A stretch of 64,000 bases of DNA from Caenorhabditis elegans (Eukaryota > Nematoda > Chromadorea > Rhabditida > Rhabditidae). The stretch lies in contig NC_003279.8 of the NCBI RefSeq assembly GCF_000002985.6, forward strand, positions 2,046,001 to 2,110,000, written 5' to 3'. Positions 39,673 through 51,346 of this stretch are shown piece after piece (position 1 is the first letter of the stretch; each line of letters begins with the position of its first letter). Below the pieces are notes generated by a model. It was not told the DNA's origin and made no database searches. It worked only from the letters and a program-made list of their open reading frames with translations. A program made the position numbers and the translations under genes.

Positions 39673-42600
39673 TCACAAATGGGTTAGCTCAAACGAAACA
39701 CAGCTCGGCTCGTCGAATCGGGCCAGCGGAGCACGAGGTATCGACCGATTTGAAGATCCCGATTCGTTAGAAAGGCGGCAGAGGCTTTCGTGACGGATTT
39801 TTGGGAGCATTGGGCCTGGAAAAAGGTTTTTGGATTTTAAAAAATTTGACGAAACTCTTTTTGGTGGCAAATTTAAAACAACAGTCGAGATATTACGGGA
39901 GCACTAAACTCTGAGAATGCGTATTACACAACATATTTGACGCGCAAAAAATACAAATATCTCGTAGCGAAAACTACAGTAATTCTTTAAATGACTACTG
40001 TAGTGTCGATTTACGGGTATACTAGATTTTCGAAATGTTTTAGAATTTACTTTCGAACATTGACAACATTTTTGTATTCTTTTTCTAATATTTTGGCGAT
40101 TAATAAACGATTTCCGTAAATCGACACAAGCGCTACAGTAGTTATTTAAAGAATTACTGTAGTTTTCGCTACGAGATATTTTGTGCGTCAAATGTTATGT
40201 TGCGCAATACGCATTCTCCCAATTTTTTGTTCCCGCAATAAAGTTTTTTTTTAAATATTTTGTTTAAAAAAATGATTTAAAACATTTTGTAAATATGGAT
40301 TTTTGAATCTATATATCAATTTTTCAAATATTGCCGGGCATTCTTTCAAACAAATATTCGAAAAATTCAATTTTCCAGAAAAAAATTGGCAGTTGCCGAA
40401 AGTTGTAAAATTGTTTTTTGCACGGGCTTCTGGCCTTCCTCATTGAATTTTTCGCGCTCCATTGACAATTGCCTGCCAGACGGGAAAGTCGTGTGCTCCA
40501 CACGGACAATTACATTGAGTTTTACACTTAAAATCGAGCCGCGACGCGACACGCAACGCGCCGTAAGTCTACTGAGTCAAAATGGCCTAGTTCGGTAAAC
40601 TCTTCCATTTCAATTTATGAGGGATGCCAGAAACCGCGAGTTTTTGTTTTTGAAAAAAAAATTTTTTTGGTTGTTTTTTTTTAAATTCCACTAAAAAATT
40701 ATCTTTGGCAAAGAAAAGAAGATACAGTAGCACGGCTTCCCTCATAAATTGAAAAGGAAGAGTTTACCGAACTAGGCCATTTTGGCTCAGCAGATTTACG
40801 GCGCGTTGCGTGTTGCGTCGCGGCTCGTTGTAAAACTAAATCTATTTGTTCGTGTTGAGTACACAATTTTCCCACGCGTTGTCCGGCAGGCGATTGTCAA
40901 TGGAGCGCGAAAAATTCAGAAAAATTCAAGCCAACATTTCTGCATTTGCTCCTGCTGCATCTGCATCTGCCTCCACTGTAAATACTGTCTCACTGCAGCT
41001 GTCTCCGCATCACCCCAATCTTCACACGTGTCATCCACGTCATCATCATCAACTTCACAATATTCGCACGAATCGTGTGGGATTTCGAGCACCTTTGTGT
41101 GCAAATATTCTCGATTTGGCCGAGTTTTTCCGCGACCACCACCACCGGTTCGTAAAACGCAGCACGAGATGACACAACAGACACCGATAAATGTGCATAT
41201 CGTAAATTGACAGTAGATCATAATTCCTTCAGCCGAGTTCAGTACAATGGGTATTTTGTCACGTTCCACGTGGAATTCTTTGGAAGAATTGAGGCCGGCG
41301 AGCGATGCAACGCACTTGTATTTTCCCATATCTTTTAGTCGAACTTTCGGAATTTCCAAGCAAAACTCCAATTTTCCAGATTCTGATAGATGCTTCTGTG
41401 ATAAACCCTGAAGAATTTCAATTTTGAAGATTCAGATATCTGAGAAAGCGTTCTGCGCAACATATTTCACGCGAAAAATTTTGTAATATCTCGTAGCAAA
41501 AACTACAGTAATTCTTTAAATGACTACTATTGCGATTGTGCCGATCTTCGAAATTAATTACGTTTCGATAAGTTTAGTTTTTCGATTTTTCAAATTAAAA
41601 AAAAACGGTTTTTTGTAAATCGACACTATCGCTACAGTAGTCATTTTAAGGATTACTGTAGTTTTCGCTACGAGATATTTTTCGCGTCAAATATGTTGTG
41701 CAATACGCATTCTCAAAATTTTGTGTACCTGTAACTTACACTGGAGATATTTTTCCCATTAAACTGCCAGTATAACTGTGGAGATGGAGTTGCCAAGGCG
41801 GTACAGCACATTACGTGAGCATCGTCTAGGGATACTACGGCGGACTCGGGGGACGATGTGACTACCGTAGGGCCACAGACTGTCTGAAAGCGCCTGTTAG
41901 ATTTTTGAAAATTTTAAATCAAAGTTGTAGTGAATTGCAGAAATTCAAAAAATAAAACTTTTGAAGAGAGTGTCCCATTTCGGCTTGATCTACCTAGATC
42001 TACAAAAAATGCGAGAGAAAAGACGCACAATTCTCAACCGATTTTGCATGGTTAAGAACGTGCTGACGTTACATTTTTTGGGCGAAAAATTCCCGCATTT
42101 TTTGTAGATCACACCGTAATGGGACACCACGTGCAGTTCCCACCTTTCCATCAATTGGACTTTTCCTAAGTTCACTTGGTCGTCTACATGGAAGCATTGT
42201 GCTGAAAAAGATTGCTTTGTTTTCCACCAAGCTTAAATATTAAATACCTATCAAATAGTGCGAGCTTCTCGGCCCAAGTGACAAAATGCCAGAGAGAACA
42301 GTCACATTCCAAGTCGTTGAATGTTACGTCAAGTTCCTGAAAACGTTACTGTAAGATTAGGTCCTGGAACGAACACATTTAAAATGAATAGTCAAAGAAA
42401 ATTGCCAAATTGCCGAATATCCGGAAAAACGGCAAATCAGCAAATTGGCGGAATTGAAAAGTTCCGGCAAATCGGCAGATTGCCGGAACTGAAAATTTCA
42501 GGAAAATCGGCAAACCGGCAACTTGCCGGAATTGAAATTTTTGGAAAATCATTTCTTTAAACATTTTTTTTACTGTAATTTTGTTTTAATTATTCGTATT

Positions 42601-45600
42601 AAAACATTGTAGGCGTCGAAACATGCAACATTGCTCTGGATTTCCTCAAAAGCCAATTTTTATTCCAAATTTCCAAATTTTTTTTGTCAGAGTGTCCCAT
42701 TTCGGCTCGATCTACGTAGATCTACAAAAAATGCGGGAGAAAAGACGCAGAGTTTCCAACTGATTTCGTATGATTAACAACGTGCTGACGTCACATATTT
42801 TTGGTCAAAAAAATCCCGCATTTTTTGTAGATCAAACCACGTGGTGACAGACGCCGTTTGAATCACCCCCCCGCCACTGACAAAGTCTCAATTTCATGTT
42901 GTTAATGTGTGAAACAGGCACTTGAGAGCTGCCACTCGAGTGGGGTCCCGTGTTTGTTTCCATTCAAACATCTGGCCATTAGGCATTAGACCCCCCTCTC
43001 CCCCTCTTGGTAGATCACACACACTGACAGTTAATTTCGAATCAAAATGAGAGAGATGAGCCTAGGGGGGGGGGAGTGTATTCAATGAAAAGAGCACAAC
43101 CACCACTTTAAATTAATCCCATGAGGGTAGAGACTTGGCTACAGAGTTTCACATTCCGTTGCATGAGGATTAGGGCGAAAGCTAATTTTTTGAAGAAATC
43201 CAAATTTTGTTCCCCCGAATCGGCCGAATTCAAATAGGAACTAGAACAACTCGGAGAGCAACTCCCCAGAAATTTCTTGTTATAGAAAATTGTGAGCAGA
43301 GATTGGTAGAATTTTGAAATCTGACCCCCCCCCCCCCACTTCTCCATTCCATTTTTCCGGTCTCGTATTCTATACTGCTTCGGACCTTTCCCACGGAAAA
43401 CATATTTCCGAAGATTTTCACAGAATTACACGACTCAATGCTATGGCAGTACACGGATTTCTGACTTCCCTCATAAATTGAAATGGAAGAGTTTTTGCCG
43501 AACTAGACCATTTTGGCTCGGTCATGTCTGAGGTAGATTTACGGCGCGTTGCGTGTCGCGTCGCGGCTCGATTATAGTTGTAAAACTAAATGTATTTGTC
43601 CGCGTGGAGTACACGACTTTCCCAGCCCGGCGGGCGATTGTCAATGGAGCGCGAAAAAATTCAATGAGGAAGGCCAGAAGCCCGTGACTTATGCATTTAA
43701 CGAAAAGGTGGAGCTTTCTCATTGAGGCTAAAATTTTTAGATTTTTCAAGATTTTCAGTCAAAAAAGTTTTGATAAGTTGTCAAATTTTCGACTGTTGGA
43801 TCCTCTGAAATGTTCAGATACCAACAATTTTGCTCTTTGAAAAATAGTAGAGAAACAAATGCAAAAAAAAATACTCCTATGGTGTCAAAATTACCGAATA
43901 TCATAATAAAAAATTTTTTGAAGTTTTTTATTGTCAAAAAGTGACAATTATCTCGGAATTTGGGTCTAGCTTCTTGCCCAAGTTTGGCCCAAGAAATATT
44001 AACTTGGATCAGAAGCTGGCTAAACTTTGGCCTATTGCTAAACTTTGCCCCAAACTTTTCTTGTTTCGTTACAAACTTGGCTAGAAGTTTGGCAAGAGTC
44101 GGGTAAAACTTGGGTCAAGCTTTAGTAGAGGAAACTTTAGTGGAATCCAAGTTTTGCCAAAGTTTAGCCAGCTTCTGATCCAAGTTTATATTTTTGGGCC
44201 AAAATTGGGCAATAAGCTGGAGCTAAACGACGAGCAATGTTTGCCACTCATAATTTTTGCAATTTGCCAAAAACTTTGACCGGAAATTATAAAACAACTA
44301 AAATTTTTTGAAATGTTTCATTATGATATTCGATCATTTAGGATCATTATAAGTGTATTTAGACAAAATCCCTACTGGCGCTACACCAGGGGTGCGCCAA
44401 AAAAAAAATCGAAAAATCCAACCTGAAGCTTGTGCAAAAATGGCCATGGAGATAAGTGTTGAAATCGATTGGCTGCTAATCGAACAACTTCCAAATTGAA
44501 CGGAAGCATTCGAGGCCGTACAGAGATTAGTCGATTGTGTGATAAATCAACGAGACGCAAAGATTCCAGATGTGACATGTCGGGGACATATCTGAAAGAA
44601 AAAAAACAATTTTATGACTGAATAACACAATAAAAAGGTTCCAAAATTTTTTCAAAATTTTTTTTATTACTGTCAAAAAGTGACAATCACTCAGTTTTTC
44701 TCACTTATAATTTTGGAAGTTTTCAACCAAAAAAAGTTTTTTTTTCTTACATTTTTTATTCTGTAGTTTTGTTATAATTATTTGTATTGAATCATTGTAG
44801 GGGCCGAAACATGCAACATTGCTCTGGATTTCCTCAAAAGCTCATTTTTTTTTTCCAAATTTCCAAATTTTTTTTGTCAGAGTGTCCCATTTCGGATTGA
44901 TCTACTTTGATCTACAAAATATGCGGGAGAAGAGAAGCAGAGTTCTCAACTGATTTCGCATCGTAAAGAACGTGCTGACGTCACCTGATTTTGGGCAAAA
45001 AATTCCCGCATTTTTTGTAGATCAAACCCTAATGGGACAGCCCCTTACACCACATTTAATTCAATAGTGACGTGGCATAGAAACGTTTTCTATTCAGCGT
45101 TCTTCAAAATTACCTCGTTTTATCAGTGTGGGGCCTAGAAATCTCTGAATGGCCTAGAAATATCCACATGGGCTAGAAAGCTTAGAAACCACGTTTTTTT
45201 ATAAAATGTTCCTTGTAAAAATTTCTTATTTGCAAATAATTCTATGTGGCCTAGAAATCTCCACGTAGCCTAGAAATTAGGGGCCTTTAGACCTTTTTTC
45301 ACAGTTTTCCTTCTAATCACGACACGGGCTTCTAATTTCCCCTCATTTTGTGAATGGAAGAGGTGGCCGTGAAAAAAGCGAACCTCGACCGGGGGTCGCG
45401 AGCGCACAACAAACGGGAAAACTCAACGAAATTTCGCATTTTCGTTGCTTTTATCGGTTTCAAAACACGTTTTCGTTTGATTTTGTATTTTATTTATGCA
45501 TTATAATAAATAAAAGCAACGAAAATGCGAAATTTCGTTGAGTTTTCCCGTTTGTCGCGCGCTCGCGACACCCGGTCGAGGTTCGCTTTTTTCACGGCCA

Positions 45601-47796
45601 CCTCTTCCATTTACAAAATGGGGGGAAATTAGAAACCCGTGATCACGTGGTGTCAGAAAGTCCCATTTCGCTTTGATCTACGAAAAATGCGGGAGAAGAG
45701 ACGCAGACTTCTCAACTGATTTTGCATGGTTCAGAACGTGCTGACGTCACATTTTTCACATTTTTTTGGGCGAAAAATTCCCGCTTTTTTTGTAGATCAA
45801 ACCGTAATGGGACAGCCCCTGGCACCACGTGATTTTGGCATTTTGCCAAAACTCCAAAATGACCAAAATATTATACAACACCTCAAAACTTTATTTTTTT
45901 TTTTTAAAACTTCAGATAATGTTTCTCCAACATTTCTATTTTCTTTTCATTTATAGTATTATTTACAAAAGTAACACTTATTCTTTTATTACATACTTTC
46001 AATTTTATTACCCCCAATTATCCATACTGGTCGTTTGAGCTTTAGAGTTTCCGGCGCGCGAGTTTTTTTGTTGAAAAAAAAAGTTTCCGGTCATCTTCGT
46101 GAGAACTGGTGCATAACTTTTCTTCTTTTGGAGCAAATTTAGAGCCTTTTTCCTCAGAAAGAGAGTCAGAAATTCTCTCTCTCTCTCTCTCTCTCTCTCG
46201 AAAAACTTACGTGAATGCATTAAATGCTAAATTGAGTACACGAAGTGACGCCAAATTTCGCGGAATTATTAGTTTCGACAGTGAATTGCGGGAGACATCG
46301 AGCTCGCGGAGCTGCTCGAACACTGATAACGCGTCGAAATCCAGCTTTTCCAGCTGGCATTGATCAAGGCGTAGGGATTGGAGTCGACGGTATTCTGATG
46401 GGAACGTTGTGATTCGGAATATGGAATTATTGGATAATGATAGTGAAAGCACATTTGGAAGTAGTTGGGGAGGTTCTTGAAGTGTCAACGAGGCACAATC
46501 CTGGAAGAGTGGAAAAGAATTTAATGACAGGACTCATTGATCTACGTTGATCTACAAAAAATGCGGGAGAAGAGACGCAGAGTTTTTAACTGATTTTGAA
46601 TGGTTAAGAACGCGCTGATGTCACATTTTTCACATTTTTCCGGGGCCAAAAATTCCCGCATTTTTTGTAGATCAAACCGTAATGGCCTGGCACTACGTGA
46701 TGACCTAGTTTTTCTATTTCACACACATTTTACCTAATTTGAAATAATAAAAACTTTAAGCAGGCAGGCGTTGTCTTTTTAATTGTGCCGACTGATTTTT
46801 TTTCTAGGAGATCTAAACATTTTCAGACAATTTTTCCGGCTAAATCAATTATTTAAAATTTTAATTTTTTGGCCACGTGGAGTCAGAAAGTACCCTTTCG
46901 CTTTGATCTTCGAAAAATGCGGGAGGTGAGACGCCGACATCTTAACTGATTTTGCATGGTTAAGAGAGTACTGACGTCACATTTTTTTGGGCAAAAAATT
47001 CCCGCATTTTTTGTAGATCAAACTGTAATGAGACAGCCTGACCCCACGTGTAAATATGGTCTCTATAGTAGTTACAGCGACTTTTTTTTAAAAACACGGT
47101 CCGAAAAGTGGTACCTGTACGCAATTTGTCTACCGTATACCTGGACGTTTGGGCGCGTTTTTCTCAAAAACGGGTGGCCCAACATTTTTGTGTGATGAAT
47201 ATAAAAAATGCTCGAAAATAAATTCAAAATTTTTTGGACCAAAGCTTTTTCCTTCAAACGCGCCCAAACCTGGCTAAATTCAAATTATCAGTAGAGCGCG
47301 TTTGCACTGATGTACCCTATGCCGGGCCGTAAAAAGTTCAGAGTTCCTAGAATTTTTAAAAATTGGCTCACGGGGTTCTGACCTACCTCATAGAATTTTC
47401 GCGCTCCATTGACAAACGCCTGCCGGACAACGCGTGAAAAAGTTGTGTACTCCACACGGACAAATACATTTAATTTTACAACTAAAACCGAGCCGCGACG
47501 CGACACGCAACGCGCCGTAAATCTACCCCAGGTATGGCCGAGCCAAGATGGCCTAGTTCGGCAAACTCTTCCATTTCAATTTACGAGGGAAGTCAGAATT
47601 GCGTGCTGGCTATAGGCCACAAAAATTCCAAAATTAAAAAAGGTTTTTTGAGCAAAAAAATTCCCAAAACTAAAAACTAAAATTCCCACAATACCTGCGA
47701 CGGCCGATTCGAAATCCAGAAGCTTTTGCATGTTTTGGGCGCGTTGGAGCATGAAATAATTGGTAAAAAGAGGAGAAGAAGGGCGGCTTCTCGCAT
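39673..47796 (-). CDS. LRR-Ig single-pass transmembrane protein
   Basis: Eight exons (minus): 47796-47695, 46500-46211, 44591-44423, 42336-42248, 42201-42144, 41883-41740, 41407-40936, 39815-39673; phases all agree, about 488 residues. A signal peptide (L-L-L-L-F-L-P-I-I-S-C) is followed by leucine-rich repeats (L-x-x-L-x-L-x-x-N pattern; L-R-L-V-D-L-S-H-N-R-L), an LRRCT-like Cys segment with C-D-C-S-L-W, and one Ig domain (Cys ... W-Q-F ... D-M-G-K-Y-K-C). A transmembrane segment (I-Y-C-Q-F-T-I-C-T-F-I-G-V-C-C-V-I) and a cytoplasmic tail with acidic and Gln/Met-rich parts complete it. This is the architecture of neuronal LRR-Ig adhesion/receptor proteins (LRIG/LINGO/iglr type). The specific gene was not recognised. 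Its stop faces the PCYT2 stop 182 bases away. Confidence 0.9.
39893..40225. repeat. Palindromic repeat (family H) in LRR-Ig last intron
   Basis: Arms contain GCGTATTACACAACAT and ATCTCGTAGCGAAAACTACA with an inverted copy. Related copies at 41435-41725 and 50462-50650. Confidence 0.88.
40430..40930. repeat. Inverted pair of family F repeats in LRR-Ig last intron
   Basis: 40430-40640 and 40735-40930 are oppositely oriented copies of the repeat with core GCGACGCGACACGCAACGCG. The second ends within about 10 bases of the donor of exon 7. Further family F copies: 36105-36310, 43450-43690, 47370-47605, 48450-48690, 48715-48920, 49480-49695, 49825-50035, 54110-54330, 54360-54580. Confidence 0.9.
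42337..44422. other. Long LRR-Ig intron 3: repeats and a unique block
   Basis: 42397-42550 is CCGGCAA-type repeat (family K), 42690-42850 family G, 43450-43690 family F, and 43968-44225 an imperfect palindrome with CTTGGATCAGAAGCTGGCTA arms. 42855-43445 is unique, with GC-rich short tracts (a C run at 43322-43338) and no exon seen; it is a candidate regulatory intron segment. Confidence 0.7.
45290..45640. repeat. Palindrome in LRR-Ig intron 2
   Basis: Arms 45320-45455 and 45500-45640 are inverted copies including GAACCTCGACCGG and GCGAAATTTCGTTGAG, with a short spacer. Confidence 0.88.
46168..46199. repeat. CT/GA microsatellite next to a splice donor
   Basis: About 15 CT dinucleotides. On the gene strand this is a GA run starting about 10 bases after the exon 2 donor of the LRR-Ig gene. 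Confidence 0.95.
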
Positions 47797-50700
47797 CGTC
47801 GTTTTCCGTTTGGTCGAATCATCCAAAATGATACATTTGTTGGAATATCTGAAGAAAAAAAGTGCGGAAAAAAACAGGATTCATGGATGAGTAGTTTTAG
47901 GCGAGAAATTCAGAGAATTCAGCGAAATTTGGTGGAAGAATCTTCAAAAACCACGTGGTGTCAGAGTGTCTCATTGCGGTTTGATCTACAAAAAATGCGG
48001 TAATTTTTCTCCTAGAAAAATGTGACGTCAGCACACTCTTAACCATGCGAAATCAGTTGAAAAGTCTGCGTCATTTCTCCCGCATTTTTCGAAGATCAAA
48101 CCAAAATGGGACATTTTGACATAACGTGCAAAAACGGGAGCCTTGAAACCATCAAGTATTGGTGGCCGAGTTTTCATTTTTACACGGCCGTGTGGCAAAA
48201 GTGATTTTAACATTTATTTTTAAAAATTCTTAGCTTTTTAGAAATTCCAACAAAAAATAAAAATGTGGACAACAAGCGGAAATCAGATTTACATATTTTG
48301 GCGGAGCACGGCAAGGAAAAAAAGAGCCTCTAAACTGCGGGAATACTCTTAATTTTGGAGATTTCTTGGCAAAAATTCACTGAAAATGAATTCTCCATCT
48401 AAATGTGTGAGAAAATTCGAATTTTGCGCTTTTCCCGCCGAAAAATGACTCACGGATTTCTGGCTTTCCCACATTTTGAAATGGAAGAGTTTTTGCCGAA
48501 CTAGGCCATTTTGGCTCGGCCATATCTGGGGTAGATTTACGGCGCGTTGCGTGTCGCGTCGCGGCTCGGTTTTAGTTGTAAAACTAAATGTATTCGTCCG
48601 TGTGGAGAACATTCCTTTCCCACGCGTTGTCCGGCGGGCGATTGCCAATGGAGCGCGAAAAATTCAATGAGGAATGCCAGAACCCCGTGATGACTATAAA
48701 TTCAAATTTTCCTCTAACACGGGGTTCCGACCTTCCTCATTGAATTTTTCGCGCTCCATTGACAATCGCCCGCCGGACTGGGAAAGTCGTGTACTCCACA
48801 CGGACACTGAAACCGAGCCGCGACGCGACACGCAACGCACCGTAAATTTACCCCAGATATGGCCTGGCCTAGTTCGGCAAAAACTCTTCCATTTCAATTT
48901 ACGAGGAAAGCCAGAACCGCGTGGCTCTAAAAATTGAATGAAAATTTTCAATTTCCCGGCAAAATTTCCCGGCAAAAAAAATCTGAAAAACCTACAGTAC
49001 TCTGAGTTTAAAGGTACATAACCAAAAAAAGACACAAAAAACTATTTTCCGAGCAATTTTTAGACTAATCGAAGAGCAAAACGAGCTGCCGCAGTGCTCA
49101 TTTATGATTTAAAATGGAATATGGAAAATTTGAAAAGAACAAAAGAAAATTGAAGTGGCTTCTCCTCCTGGTTGTTAAAATCTTTGAGAATATTGGATAC
49201 TCATACACAATAGGCCTTCGGACTCCAACAACCAAAAGAAAAGGGAGGGGAGATGCACTTGAGCACTACTGGGGGGGGCGGAGTCTGAGCACACAGAATT
49301 TGGAGCATTTTGGAAGAGGGGAGGAGAACCATATAGATGGTTATCTGAAGGAAAAGGGGTATATTGAGATTGATGTGGGTGTGGTGGTAATTGGATATTA
49401 ATTGGCACTTTGGTGAGGATTTTGTGAATTTTCAAACTTTGCGCGTCGAATTTGGTGTATTCACATTACACACTGATTTCTGGCTTCCCTTGAAATGGAA
49501 GAGTTTTTGCCGAACTAGGCCGTTTTGGCTCGGCCATATCTGGGGTAGATTTACGGCGCGTTGCGTGTCGCGTCGCGGCTCGATTTTAGTTGTAAAACTA
49601 AATGTATTTGTCCGTGTGGAGTACACGACTTTCCCAGTCCGGCAGGCGATTGTCAATGGAGCGCGAAAAATTCAATGAGGAAGGCAATAACCCCGTAGTA
49701 CTCTAATTAAGTGTCCCGTTTTTACGAAATTTTTATAAAAATTGGTTTTTTTTGTTTTTAGAGAAAATTATGAATATATTTTCTTGTTTTTCTAATCAAC
49801 AAAAGCGAAATTTAATGTAAAATTACACGGGGTTCTGGCCTTCCTCGTTGAATTTTTCGCGCTCCATTGACAATCGCCCGCCGGACTGGGAAAGTCGTGT
49901 ACTCCACGCGGACAAATACATTTAGTTTTACAACTAAAACCGAGCCGCGACGCGCCGTAAATCTACTCCAGATATGGCCGAACCAAAATGGCCTAGTTCG
50001 GCAAAAACTCTTCCATTTCAAATTATGAGTCCCCATCATGCCTAAGAACCCTCTATTTAGGTTACTGACACATCTGAAACCGGTGCTACAGTACCCTGCG
50101 TGGTGGGACCCGAAAATTTGAAATTTGGCAGAAAATGGGCAAGATGGGAGTCATTTTGAAGCTGAGAATGAGGAGAATGTGAATTTTAGAGTAATTTAGA
50201 GAAAAAAGTGAAATTGGGGAAAAAAAAACAATTTTTTTGGAAATTTTTTCATTTCAAAAATGTTCTTTAAATTGTCGTTAAATTCGAATTTCTCGATTTT
50301 CAGCTGTAAAATGACCCCCATCATGCCTGGGAATGCTTCAATTTCACACATTTCCCCATTGACACAGCTGAAACCGGTGCCACAGTACCCCGCGTGGTGG
50401 AAAAAAAACCCGAAACTTTCAAAAGAAATCCCTGATTTGTTTTACACTGAAAAATTGTTGAATTATCACGGGAACACAAAATTCAGAGAATGCGTATTGC
50501 GCAACAAATTTGACGCGCAAAATTATTAATATCTCGTAGCGAAAACTACAGTAATTTAAAGAATTTAAAGAATTACTGTAGTTTTCGCTGCGAGATATTT
50601 TGCGCGCCAAATATGTTGCGCAATACGGGCTCTCTGAATTCTGTGTTCCAGTAATTTTTACTTATAATTATTTTCCATAGACCAGTAAAACATTTACTGA

Positions 50701-51346
50701 TTAAAAAAGCTCTCGACACAACTGTCACTAAATAATTCATTTTTTTAAAAGAAATTTAATGTTTTTTAGTGTTCAAATCATCCAATTTGTGATTTATTAT
50801 CTGCTCCATGAGTTCCTGAGACCGATCTACCATCTGGCGGTGTACTTCTAACCGGAAAAGTCGATAATGTGGATGCTACGACACGCTCCCGAATTTATGT
50901 CTTTTTTTTCGTTTTTCTTTAAAAATAATACTCAATTTTCTTGAAACATTTTCATCGAAAATGTTTTTTTTTTCAATTTTTTTGTAAGTTTTTCATTTTC
51001 CCACTCAATTTGTACTGAATTCGATTCAATTCCAGCGGAAATTAATTTAAATTCAGCTCTTGGCAATGTGCCAAGAAGCTGGTGGCCTAGAACTCGAAAT
51101 ACTGGCCTAGGATTCATGCGGGATTTCGGAGTGTCGTTGCACCGATTTTTTCAAAATTAATTTTCGTTTTGCCGCGAAAAACGAGAATTATTTGGTTTTT
51201 AAAACGTTTTTTAACGATATTTTTCGATTATTTTCATATTTTTCAGGGTTTAAACTGGAAAATGTGGTTAATGTAAACTGGTTAATGTTGTAAATCCTTG
51301 AAAAAACCTAAACCAGTAATTTTCTCAATTTTTAATTCAATTCAGG
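47797..51346. other. Intergenic between LRR-Ig gene and npp-13, repeat rich
   Basis: A 5' UTR acceptor for the LRR-Ig gene lies near 47850. 47945-48130 is family G; 48450-48690, 48715-48920, 49480-49695 and 49825-50035 are family F in both orientations; 50462-50650 is family H. 49040-49440 is unique with a GGGGGG tract. 50050-50110 and 50310-50400 share a short CCCATCATGCCT-type direct repeat. No gene found. Confidence 0.7.

Noticed and set aside
49114..49401. 95-codon frame in the intergenic region
   Set aside because: No family, composition like non-coding DNA, overlapped by an equally long frame on the other strand.
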